DNA of 8,026 nt from an uncultured Bacteroidales bacterium (lineage in GTDB: Bacteria; Bacteroidota; Bacteroidia; Bacteroidales; JAUNSR01): positions 1 to 8,026 of the forward strand of contig CAMTOW010000079.1 of the NCBI GenBank assembly GCA_947074245.1, in the 5' to 3' direction. Of this stretch, positions 1 to 6,718 are shown piece by piece (position 1 is the first letter of the stretch; each line of letters begins with the position of its first letter). Below the pieces are notes generated by a model. That model was not told the origin of the DNA. It did no database searches and saw only the letters and a list, made by a program, of their open reading frames with translations. A program made the position numbers and the translations under genes.

Positions 1-1
1 T

Positions 2-67
2 AAAACGATCAGCGGTAAAATCCGAAGAGTCGAAATTCGACAAAAAAGCGATAAAAAAGGTTTATAA
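2..67 (+). CDS. C-terminal end of an AMP-forming acyl-CoA synthetase (partial)
   Basis: Only the last 21 codons are in the window, read from base 2 to the TAA at 65-67. They begin KTISGKIRRVEIR, which matches the C-terminal A10 core motif (PKTxSGKIxR) of AMP-forming acyl-CoA synthetases (ANL superfamily). The lysine of SGK is the residue that contacts the substrate during adenylation and is the usual site of inhibitory acylation in acetyl-CoA synthetase. After the motif the tail is short, basic and ends KKGL. Members of this family activate acetate or longer acids to acyl-adenylates and then to CoA thioesters. The fragment is too short to decide the substrate. No hairpin with a T-run separates it from the next gene, whose start lies 87 bases downstream. 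Confidence 0.8.
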   Translation, partial: KTISGKIRRVEIRQKSDKKGL

Positions 68-154
68 GTCTTTTATACGAACCAATAAACCCTATTATTG
101 TTAGTTTTACAGGATTATTGTATAAAATCGACTGCACACGTAAATCTATCTGTT

Positions 155-595
155 ATGAAAGAGCAAGACCACAAAAACTGGTTTGTAAGCACATCCGAAC
201 TGGAGAATCAGCAAATCGTCACACGAGGACGACGCAATCTGACTCAGGTAATGGATAGCGGCAAATACAGCGAACGCATCGAAATCGAATGGGATTATAA
301 ACCCATTTCGCCCGATGGTATGCCGACCAAAGAGCAAGATTTGTTCATGAACGAGGTTGCCTTTAAACTTGCCGATGCTCTTGAAGCGGAAGCAGTAGGT
401 TATCTGACAGCTACCTATACGGGCCGATCGAAGTTTTTCATGGTGTTCTATACGAACGATGTACAACGTTTCGCAGAGATATTGCACCAGGTTTTAAACG
501 CTTACGAGCAACTCCCGATCCAGATCGGAAGAATCGAAGACCCAACCTGGGAGGATTACCGAGCGATGCTCGCCAGTAACGGAATGACAGAATAG
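155..595 (+). CDS. DUF695-like protein of unknown function
   Basis: A 146-residue acidic protein with no signal peptide or membrane segment, so probably cytoplasmic. I recognise it as resembling the DUF695 family: a WFVSTSELENQ opening, an RIEIEWDY strand, a helix with EVAFKLADALEAEAVGYL, then a YTGRSKFFMVFYTND strand pair and a helix before PIQIGRIEDPTWEDYR. The function of this family is not known to me and I infer none. The ATG at 155 is preferred because the protein family-like sequence begins there. A TTG at 98 would add 19 residues without recognisable character. It lies alone between the synthetase tail and a strong terminator, so it is probably the last gene of the upstream transcription unit or its own unit. 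Confidence 0.7.
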   Translation: MKEQDHKNWFVSTSELENQQIVTRGRRNLTQVMDSGKYSERIEIEWDYKPISPDGMPTKEQDLFMNEVAFKLADALEAEAVGYLTATYTGRSKFFMVFYTNDVQRFAEILHQVLNAYEQLPIQIGRIEDPTWEDYRAMLASNGMTE

Positions 596-620
596 AAATT
601 TCCAGAATACATCCTAACGA

Positions 621-669
621 AGAACGCCTTGCCGCGAAGAACCTAACTCTTTGCGTCGTGGCGTTTTTT
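621..669 (+). terminator. Rho-independent terminator after the DUF695-like gene
   Basis: The outer stem pairs 621-628 (AGAACGCC) with 660-667. The inner stem pairs 633-640 (CGCGAAGA) with 648-655 (TCTTTGCG), using one G-T pair, around a 7-base loop at 641-647. The 3' arm runs into six T residues (664-669). The hairpin begins 25 bases after the DUF695-like stop codon and ends 22 bases before the ATG of the acetyltransferase. It therefore either separates two units or acts as an attenuator in front of the proBA operon. Confidence 0.8.
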
Positions 670-691
670 GCATAATAAACAATCAATCACT

Positions 692-1219
692 ATGATTCAA
701 GCCGACGACATCACATTACGGGACTGGCTTCCCTCAGACGCCGCTGCCCTTGCATCGAATCTGAACAATCCGTCCGTTGTACGGTATTTGACCGAGATGA
801 TCCCTATGCCCTATACGATCTCGCATGCACGGGTATTCATCGGAATGAATAATTTCGGTCATTTTCAGATTTCCAGAGCGATACTTGTTGATGATATACT
901 GGTGGGAGGAATCGCAATCAAACCTCAGGAAGACATATGGAAACCCGGAGCCGAACTCCGCTTTTTCCTGGGAGAACCTCATTGGGGAAAAGGAATCATG
1001 CCCCGGAGCATTCGTAAATTCATAACCTTTGCGTTCGCCAATTACGATTTCGAACGATTTTTTTGTCATACCATTGAAGAAAACACAGCATGCATGCGCG
1101 TACTCGAAAAAGCGGGATTCCGAAAGGAAGGCGTACTCAGAAACGCCATCTCCAAAGACGGGAAACTGTATAATTCGGTATTGTTCAGCATCATTCGAAG
1201 TGAAATACAAATTACTTAA
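692..1219 (+). CDS. GNAT-family N-acetyltransferase, RimJ/RimL-like
   Basis: A 175-residue cytoplasmic protein with the GNAT fold in the arrangement of the RimJ/RimL group (Acetyltransf_3 type). It opens with ITLRDWLPSDAAAL (7-20). The acetyl-CoA pyrophosphate loop is ELRFFLGEPHWGKGIM (about 88-103), with the W-G-K-G core at 98-101. The group's signature NTACMRVLEKAGFRKEG lies at 131-147. Proteins of this type acetylate N-terminal amines of proteins, or small molecules including amino acids and antibiotics. The acceptor here cannot be read from sequence. The ATG at 692 is chosen over a TTG at 668 that sits in the terminator T-run. Its stop is 2 bases before proB, so it is almost certainly cotranscribed with the proline genes. 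Confidence 0.88.
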   Translation: MIQADDITLRDWLPSDAAALASNLNNPSVVRYLTEMIPMPYTISHARVFIGMNNFGHFQISRAILVDDILVGGIAIKPQEDIWKPGAELRFFLGEPHWGKGIMPRSIRKFITFAFANYDFERFFCHTIEENTACMRVLEKAGFRKEGVLRNAISKDGKLYNSVLFSIIRSEIQIT

Positions 1220-1221
1220 TT

Positions 1222-2307
1222 ATGACATATCGTTTTAAACGTATCGCCGTAAAGATCGGGAGCAATGTGCTTACCCGCAAAGACGGTACACTGGATTTTA
1301 CACGCATGTCGGCATTGAGCGATCAGATTGCCGCACTGCACAAAGCCGGCATCGAAGTGATCCTGATCTCTTCGGGCGCGGTCGCTTCGGGACGAAGCGA
1401 ACTCAAAACCTCTAAGAAACTGGATGCCGTATCCTCGCGTCAACTCTTTTCAGCGGTTGGTCAGGCAAAGATGATCAACCGGTATTACGAACTATTTCGA
1501 GATCACGGAATCTCCTGCGGCCAGGTTCTGACCATGAAGGAGAATTTCGGAACACGCCGTCATTATCTGAATCAAAAGAACTGCATGGAGGTGATGCTCG
1601 AAGAGCATGTCATCCCGATCGTGAATGAAAACGATACGATCTCGGTGACCGAATTGATGTTTACCGATAACGACGAACTTTCCGGTCTGATCGCCAGCAT
1701 GATGAACGCGAGCGTGTTGATCATCCTAAGCAATATCGACGGCATCTATACCGGCAACCCATCCGATCCGAATTCGGAAGTGATCCGCGAAATCGTACCG
1801 GGCAGAAGCGATATCTCATCCTATATCCAAACATCCCGATCCTCATTCGGACGAGGCGGTATGATCACGAAATACAACATCGCCCGTAAGGTGGCCGAAG
1901 AGGGTATCGAAGTGATCATCGCCAACGGAAAAACCGACGATATCCTTTTGAAATTGCTCGAAAAAGGGTCTTCACAGATATGTACCCGCTTTCTTCCTTC
2001 GGATAAACCGGTATCCAGTATCAAAAAATGGATTGCACATTCGGAAGGATTCGCCAAAGGAGAGATTCACCTCAACGAAGGTGCTACGGAAGCGATACGC
2101 GGCGAAAAAGCCGTAAGTATTCTGCCTATCGGAGTCACACGGGTCGCCGGCGACTTCGAAGCAGACGATATCGTTCGGATATTCGATGCATCCGGTACGC
2201 AGATCGGTGTCGGGAAAACATCATTTGACAGCGAAAAATGCCGCTCCCTGACCGGCACCAAGGGAGCAAAACCCCTGGTACATTACGATTATCTCTATTT
2301 GGATTGA
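1222..2307 (+). CDS. proB: Glutamate 5-kinase
   Basis: ProB phosphorylates L-glutamate with ATP to gamma-glutamyl phosphate, the first and normally proline-inhibited step of proline synthesis, in the cytoplasm. The protein has 361 residues, close to the usual length of the two-domain form. The amino acid kinase domain (about 5-245) shows KIGSNVL (11-17), SSGAVASG (50-57), [10 protein letters not shown] (131-140), FTDND (147-151), IDGIYTGNP (172-180) and GRGGMITK (210-217). A PUA domain follows (about 265-355), beginning at KKWI and containing [12 protein letters not shown], as in the enterobacterial enzyme. The gene starts 2 bases after the acetyltransferase and ends 4 bases before proA, which supports translational coupling and co-expression with its direct metabolic partner. 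Confidence 0.97.
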   Translation: MTYRFKRIAVKIGSNVLTRKDGTLDFTRMSALSDQIAALHKAGIEVILISSGAVASGRSELKTSKKLDAVSSRQLFSAVGQAKMINRYYELFRDHGISCGQVLTMKENFGTRRHYLNQKNCMEVMLEEHVIPIVNENDTISVTELMFTDNDELSGLIASMMNASVLIILSNIDGIYTGNPSDPNSEVIREIVPGRSDISSYIQTSRSSFGRGGMITKYNIARKVAEEGIEVIIANGKTDDILLKLLEKGSSQICTRFLPSDKPVSSIKKWIAHSEGFAKGEIHLNEGATEAIRGEKAVSILPIGVTRVAGDFEADDIVRIFDASGTQIGVGKTSFDSEKCRSLTGTKGAKPLVHYDYLYLD

Positions 2308-2311
2308 TAAA

Positions 2312-3565
2312 ATGAATACGATACAACCCCTTTTACGCCAAGCGCGTCAAGCATCACACAGCCTGCTGATGCTACAAAACGATACGATAAACAACGTTTT
2401 ATCGGCATTGGCGGATGCCGCCGTCGCGAATACCGACCGGATTCTGGCTGAAAACCAAAAAGATCTGGATCGGATGGATCCTTCCGATGCCCGTTACGAC
2501 CGACTTATGCTTACCGCTGAGCGGATCGCCGGTATCGCCGCGGATATCCGCAACGTGGCCTCTCTCCCCTCTCCTTTGGGTAAAACACTCGACGAACAGA
2601 TACGGCCCAATGGGATGCGGATCCGGAAAGTCAGCGTACCGTTCGGTGTGATCGGTGTGATCTACGAAGCGCGTCCCAATGTGAGTTTCGACGTTTTTTC
2701 ACTTTGTTTCAAAACCGCCAACGCGTGTATTTTGAAAGGAGGCACCGATGCGGAATACTCCAACCGGGCTATCGTCGAAGTGATCCATCAGACATTACAG
2801 CGTTTTGACATCGATCCGGCCGTATGCACCTTATTGCCATCCACACGCGAAGCGACTGCCGAATTGTTGAAGGCAAACGAGACGGTAGATCTGATCATCC
2901 CGCGCGGAAGCAGCTCTTTGATCAACTTCGTACGTGAAAACGCAACCGTTCCGGTTATCGAAACGGGTGCCGGGATATGCCATACTTATTTCGACAAAAG
3001 TGGCGATACAGCCAAAGGAGCATCGATCATCGAGAATGCCAAGACTCGACGCGTCAGCGTATGCAATGCGTTGGACTGCCTATTGATCCATAAAGATCGA
3101 TTGATTGATTTAAGCACTCTCGTTTCGGGCATGGCAAGCAAGAATGTGATTATATTTGCGGATGCTGCATCTTTCGATGCTCTTGTCGGACATTACCCGA
3201 CCGAATTGCTGCAAAAAGCGGATGAAGACAGTTTCGGAACCGAATTTCTCGACTACAAGATGGCTATCAAAACCGTCGGCGATATCGGGGAAGCGTTGGA
3301 GCATATCCGTCGTTATTCATCCAAACACAGCGAATCGATCGTGGCAGAGGATGATTCGGCACAGGACCTGTTCCGCCGCATGGTCGACGCAGCCTGCGTC
3401 TATACCAACGTATCCACGGCATTTACCGACGGAGCGCAATTCGGATTCGGAGCCGAGATCGGCATCAGCACGCAGAAACTGCATGCGCGCGGACCGATGG
3501 CGTTGGCGGAGATCACTTCCTATAAATATCTGATCGACGGCGACGGACAAATCCGATCCAATTAA
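2312..3565 (+). CDS. proA: Glutamate-5-semialdehyde dehydrogenase (gamma-glutamyl phosphate reductase)
   Basis: ProA reduces gamma-glutamyl phosphate with NADPH to glutamate-5-semialdehyde, which cyclises to pyrroline-5-carboxylate on the way to proline. The 417-residue length is typical. It belongs to the aldehyde dehydrogenase superfamily: [15 protein letters not shown] (110-124), the KGG turn of the cofactor site (142-144), [12 protein letters not shown] (193-204), and the catalytic cysteine C251 in [10 protein letters not shown], the expected ProA context. Near the C-terminus NVSTAFTDG and [20 protein letters not shown] match the family's strongly conserved block. No key residue looks missing. 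It sits directly after proB, as expected for enzymes that hand over a labile acyl phosphate. Confidence 0.97.
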   Translation: MNTIQPLLRQARQASHSLLMLQNDTINNVLSALADAAVANTDRILAENQKDLDRMDPSDARYDRLMLTAERIAGIAADIRNVASLPSPLGKTLDEQIRPNGMRIRKVSVPFGVIGVIYEARPNVSFDVFSLCFKTANACILKGGTDAEYSNRAIVEVIHQTLQRFDIDPAVCTLLPSTREATAELLKANETVDLIIPRGSSSLINFVRENATVPVIETGAGICHTYFDKSGDTAKGASIIENAKTRRVSVCNALDCLLIHKDRLIDLSTLVSGMASKNVIIFADAASFDALVGHYPTELLQKADEDSFGTEFLDYKMAIKTVGDIGEALEHIRRYSSKHSESIVAEDDSAQDLFRRMVDAACVYTNVSTAFTDGAQFGFGAEIGISTQKLHARGPMALAEITSYKYLIDGDGQIRSN

Positions 3566-3582
3566 CATCACAATACTCTATC

Positions 3583-4857
3583 ATGAAGAAAACGATCTCT
3601 ATCATCACAGGCTGCCTCGCTGCAGCCTCTGTTTTTGCTCAAGACTTCGATCGATATTTCGACTCGAGCGCTTTGCGCTTCGATTATTACCGATGCGGAA
3701 ATAGCCAGAACGAACAGATCTTCGAAGACTCTTTTCATAAAGAAGCGATGTGGGGTGGCAACCGTGTCAATCTGATCGACACGCTCAATCGAGGTGAACA
3801 CCAAGTGCGTGTCTATGATCTGGAGACGAACGAGCTGATCTTTTCCGACGGTCATAATTCGCTCTTTCAGGAATGGCGCACATTGCCCGAAGCGAAAAGG
3901 AAACTGAAAGCTTTTCCGGAAGCGTTCACGATGCCGTTTCCGAAACGTCCGGTTCGAATCGAATTCCTGAGCAGAGATCGTAAAGGGGTATTTCATCCCG
4001 TCTTCGAAACGGAGGCGTATCCGAGCGATCGTTTCATCTCCAATGAGAAAAGACCGTATCAACCGATCGACATCCAGATCACAGGCGATCCGGCACAACG
4101 GGTCGATATCGTCCTCTTATCGGAAGGGTATACCGAAGGGCAACGTGAGCTTTTCGAATCGGATTGCCGGAAATTTGCCGACGAACTGTTCTCGTTCTCT
4201 CCCTACCGGGAGAACCGGAACCGGTTTAACGTACGTGGCGTGTGGAAAGCATCTGTCGATTGCGGACCCGATATTCCGGGAGATTCGGTTTGGAACAACA
4301 CCGTTTTGAACGTATCGTTCTATACCTTCGATTCGGAACGCTACCAAATGACCTATGATTATCGGAAAGTAAAGGAAATGGCAGGAACCGTTCCCTATGA
4401 TTTCATCTACATCCTTTCCAATACGCAGAAGTACGGCGGAGGTGGAATTTTCAATTTCTACGGAATCGGCTCGTCTGCCAATCCGGGGCTCGCGGCAAAA
4501 GTACATGTTCATGAATTCGGGCATCTTTTTGCCGGACTTGCCGATGAGTATGCCGACAACGGCTGTACCGAAGAACTGTATGTGACGGACGTTGAACCCT
4601 GGGAACCGAACATAACCACGCTGGTGGATTTCGACCAAAAATGGAAACATCTCGTAGCCGACGACACGCCCGTTCCTACACCAATCGACAGCGCATATCA
4701 AAGCGTAGTCGGGGTTTACGAAGGTGCCGGCTATATGACGAAGGGAATCTATCGCCCGATACAGAAATGCCTGATGCGTGAATTCGGAGGCGTAGAAGAG
4801 TTTTGCCCGGTCTGTACAGAGAGTATCATCCGGCAGATCGACCGGATCTGTCAATAA
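3583..4857 (+). CDS. Secreted M64-family zinc metallopeptidase
   Basis: A 424-residue exported protein. Residues 1-19 (MKKTISIITGCLAAASVFA) form a standard Sec signal peptide with a likely cut before Q20. There is no lipobox cysteine near the cut, so a periplasmic or secreted location is inferred. Residues about 20-145 resemble the N-terminal beta domain that precedes the M64 catalytic domain in Bacteroidales (Peptidase_M64_N type). The catalytic domain (about 160-420) opens with DIVLLSEGYT and carries the zinc motif VHVHEFGHLFAGLADEY: H310 and H314 as ligands, E311 as base, and D321 or E322 as possible third ligand. Cysteines at 396, 408 and 411 (CLMRE and FCPVC) match the conserved tail of the family. 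The founder of M64 cleaves IgA, but most members have no proven substrate. The gene lies in line between proA and argF'. Confidence 0.92.
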   Translation: MKKTISIITGCLAAASVFAQDFDRYFDSSALRFDYYRCGNSQNEQIFEDSFHKEAMWGGNRVNLIDTLNRGEHQVRVYDLETNELIFSDGHNSLFQEWRTLPEAKRKLKAFPEAFTMPFPKRPVRIEFLSRDRKGVFHPVFETEAYPSDRFISNEKRPYQPIDIQITGDPAQRVDIVLLSEGYTEGQRELFESDCRKFADELFSFSPYRENRNRFNVRGVWKASVDCGPDIPGDSVWNNTVLNVSFYTFDSERYQMTYDYRKVKEMAGTVPYDFIYILSNTQKYGGGGIFNFYGIGSSANPGLAAKVHVHEFGHLFAGLADEYADNGCTEELYVTDVEPWEPNITTLVDFDQKWKHLVADDTPVPTPIDSAYQSVVGVYEGAGYMTKGIYRPIQKCLMREFGGVEEFCPVCTESIIRQIDRICQ

Positions 4858-4896
4858 ATAAGATTCAATTAATCTAACCTGATAATTTTTGAAAGA

Positions 4897-5856
4897 ATGA
4901 GAAACTTCACGAGTGTCCATGATCTGGGCAATCTTCAGGAAGCGTTGAAAGAAGCGCTGGAAGTAAAAGCGAATAAGTTCGGCTATCAGCATTTGGGTAA
5001 AAACAAAACGTTGCTGATGATCTTTTTCAATTCGAGTCTGCGTACACGACTGAGTACGCAAAAAGCCGCGATGAATCTGGGTATGAACGTCATGGTGCTT
5101 GACGTGAATCAAGGAGCGTGGAAACTGGAGACCGAGCGCGGAGTAATCATGGACGGAGACAAACCCGAACACCTCTTGGAGGCAATCCCGGTGATGGGCT
5201 GTTATTGCGATATCATCGGTGTGCGCGCGTTCGCTCAGTTCGAGAACAAAGCAGACGATTATAGCGAAAAAATCATCAATCAGTTCATTCAATATTCGGG
5301 ACGCCCCGTGTTCAGCATGGAAGCCGCTACGGGACACCCGCTCCAGGCGTTCGCCGATATGATTACGATCGAAGAGCATAAGAAGAAGAAGCGTCCGAAA
5401 GTGGTTCTTACCTGGGCTCCTCATCCGCGAGCATTGCCTCAGGCCGTACCCAACTCATTCGCGCAATGGGCCGTTGCCGCAGGTTATGAAGTAGTCATCA
5501 CCCATCCGGAAGGATACGAACTGGACGAACAATTCACAAACGGAGCTACGATCGAATACGATCAGGCGAAGGCTTTTGAAGGCGCGGACTTCATCTATGC
5601 GAAAAACTGGGCCGCATTCGCCGATCCGAATTACGGAAAGATCCTTTCTACCGATCGAAGTTGGACGGTTGACGAAGCGAAGATGGGATTGACCGATCAG
5701 GCCTTTTTCATGCACTGTCTGCCCGTTCGACGCAACATGATCGTAACAGACGATGTGATCGAATCAGAACAGTCGCTTGTCATACCCGAAGCTGCCAACC
5801 GGGAGATCTCGGCGGAGGTGGTTCTGAAACGGTTGCTGGAGGGACTGGAGGGGTAA
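4897..5856 (+). CDS. argF': N-succinylornithine carbamoyltransferase (N-acylornithine transcarbamylase)
   Basis: This enzyme transfers the carbamoyl group of carbamoyl phosphate to N-succinyl-L-ornithine, giving N-succinylcitrulline in the acylated arginine pathway of Bacteroidales. The 319-residue length fits. The carbamoyl phosphate motif is SSLRTR (46-51), HPLQ lies at 147-150 and HCLP at 273-276, all in expected places. A proline-containing loop, DGDKPEHLLEAIPVMG (86-101), replaces the corresponding region of ordinary ornithine transcarbamylases. Residue 90 is proline, which in the B. fragilis enzyme marks succinyl rather than acetyl specificity. The GAAAG just before the ATG is the only purine-rich site, and the gene starts 39 bases after the peptidase stop. 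It is the last gene of the operon, followed by a strong hairpin. N-acetylornithine as substrate is the main alternative. Confidence 0.93.
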   Translation: MRNFTSVHDLGNLQEALKEALEVKANKFGYQHLGKNKTLLMIFFNSSLRTRLSTQKAAMNLGMNVMVLDVNQGAWKLETERGVIMDGDKPEHLLEAIPVMGCYCDIIGVRAFAQFENKADDYSEKIINQFIQYSGRPVFSMEAATGHPLQAFADMITIEEHKKKKRPKVVLTWAPHPRALPQAVPNSFAQWAVAAGYEVVITHPEGYELDEQFTNGATIEYDQAKAFEGADFIYAKNWAAFADPNYGKILSTDRSWTVDEAKMGLTDQAFFMHCLPVRRNMIVTDDVIESEQSLVIPEAANREISAEVVLKRLLEGLEG

Positions 5857-5894
5857 AAGCATACTTCTGCTATATTCCGGTATTCATATAAAAC

Positions 5895-5933
5895 AAAAAC
5901 GGAGACATCCCGATTGGGTTGTCTCCGTTTTTT
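5895..5933. terminator. Bidirectional hairpin terminator between argF' and the susD relic
   Basis: A near-perfect hairpin: 5895-5907 (A5 then CGGAGACA) pairs with 5920-5932. One T-T mismatch follows, then CCC (5909-5911) pairs with GGG (5916-5918) around the loop GATT (5912-5915). The 3' arm ends in six T residues for plus-strand transcripts, and the A-run at the 5' arm gives the same U-tract for minus-strand transcripts. It starts 39 bases after the argF' stop and lies 17 bases beyond the stop of the minus-strand susD relic, so it fits a shared terminator for convergent genes. Confidence 0.88.
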
Positions 5934-5950
5934 ATTGAATTTAATAGGTA

Positions 5951-6573
5951 TTACTGTGATACACTTCCATCCGCATTATTGTAATAATCATTGTCAATCG
6001 ACCATGGTTTCAATATCGGAGGATAAGGATTCTGCTCCGAAGCCGAAATCATATTGTTTTCATTGATTTCCGGCAAAGGAATCTGAAGAACGAATGCCTG
6101 ATTCTGAATATCCGCATTGAAGCGATATGCAGCCTGGAAGTTCGTTCCTACATATCCGCGTTTGATCGGACGGTTGGTACGTTTGCAATCAAACAATCCG
6201 AAACCTTCGCCCCAAAGTTCGATACGACGTTGGATTCTTACTTCATCAGCCGTAGCGGAAGAGATAGAAGGATCTTCCGAATATCGGTTTTTCAACAATT
6301 CGCTCAGCATCTGTCCCGCCATCGCCTCATTGCCTTGTTCGGCGTAAGCTTCAGCCTGAATCAGATACATTTCAGCTGCACGCATATAAAGGATATCCCC
6401 TTCGAAGTTATCATAATAACCGAATTTCGTATTGAACAAACTGTCCGGATTCGCAACGATTGAATCACGTTTGCCATCCGCAGTTTTGCCCATCATGGTT
6501 TTGGTTCGAATACGTTCTTTCTCAAGTCCTTTTCATTCATTTGCTCATACAAAGAAAAAGATGTTACTCCAAA
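5951..6573 (-). pseudogene. SusD/RagB-family outer-membrane glycan-binding protein, C-terminal relic with frameshift
   Basis: The remaining frame reads from 6496 down to the TAA at 5951-5953, 181 residues after the first ATG. It shows the SusD/RagB C-terminal domain: DILYMRAAEMYLIQAEAYAEQG, then RRIELWGEGFGLFDCKRTNRP, then QIPLPEINEN and EQNPYP near the end. SusD proteins are surface lipoproteins that capture glycans for a partner SusC TonB-dependent transporter. They usually have 450-600 residues, so about the N-terminal two thirds is gone. Upstream of 6496 the SusD-like reading continues in another frame as SLYEQMNEKDLRKNVFEPK (about 6558-6499 on the minus strand). One extra base in the T4 run at 6499-6502 would restore continuity into TMMGKTADG. 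Beyond about 6573 the DNA belongs to the IS3 fragment. No susC partner is visible in the window. Confidence 0.82.
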
Positions 6574-6574
6574 A

Positions 6575-6718
6575 GATTATCAAGATCTGAAGGCAGAACT
6601 TGCGAAGTTGCAAAAGGAATTACGTAAGGAGAAACTACGGGCCGATTTCTATGAAGAGATGGTAGCCCATGGGAAAGAAGTTTATGGTATTGATTTAAAA
6701 AAAGCTGGCACCAAGTAG
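6575..6718 (+). pseudogene. IS3 OrfA remnant (C-terminal part)
   Basis: Plus-strand frame ending at the TAG at 6716-6718. Recognisable sequence begins near DYQDLKAELAKLQKELRKEK, a leucine-rich coiled coil like the leucine zipper of IS3 OrfA proteins, and runs through ADFYEEMVAHGKEVYGIDLKK. OrfA is normally about 90-150 residues and starts with a helix-turn-helix domain that binds the element's ends; that domain is absent here. The frame stays open upstream into the reverse of susD, but that part has no OrfA character. The only in-frame ATG in the remnant is at 6659, so no functional product is expected. Confidence 0.75.

Noticed and set aside
71..100. Possible Bacteroidetes promoter: TTTT at 71-74 and TATTATTG at 93-100 upstream of the DUF695-like gene
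   Set aside because: The -7 element has a mismatch to TAnnTTTG, the -33 element is TTTT rather than TTTG, and the 18-base spacing is short. It is too weak to annotate in this A+T-rich gap.
4883..4891. TAATTTTTG before argF' as a promoter -7 element
   Set aside because: It has the wrong internal spacing for TAnnTTTG, lies only 5 bases from the ATG, and no -33 partner is visible. Cotranscription with the peptidase gene is the simpler reading.
4117..5424. A 435-codon open frame on the minus strand across the peptidase and argF'
   Set aside because: It overlaps two genes with clear catalytic motifs on the plus strand, crosses their intergenic gap, and its translation has no recognisable domain. 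It results from rare use of codons whose complements are stops.
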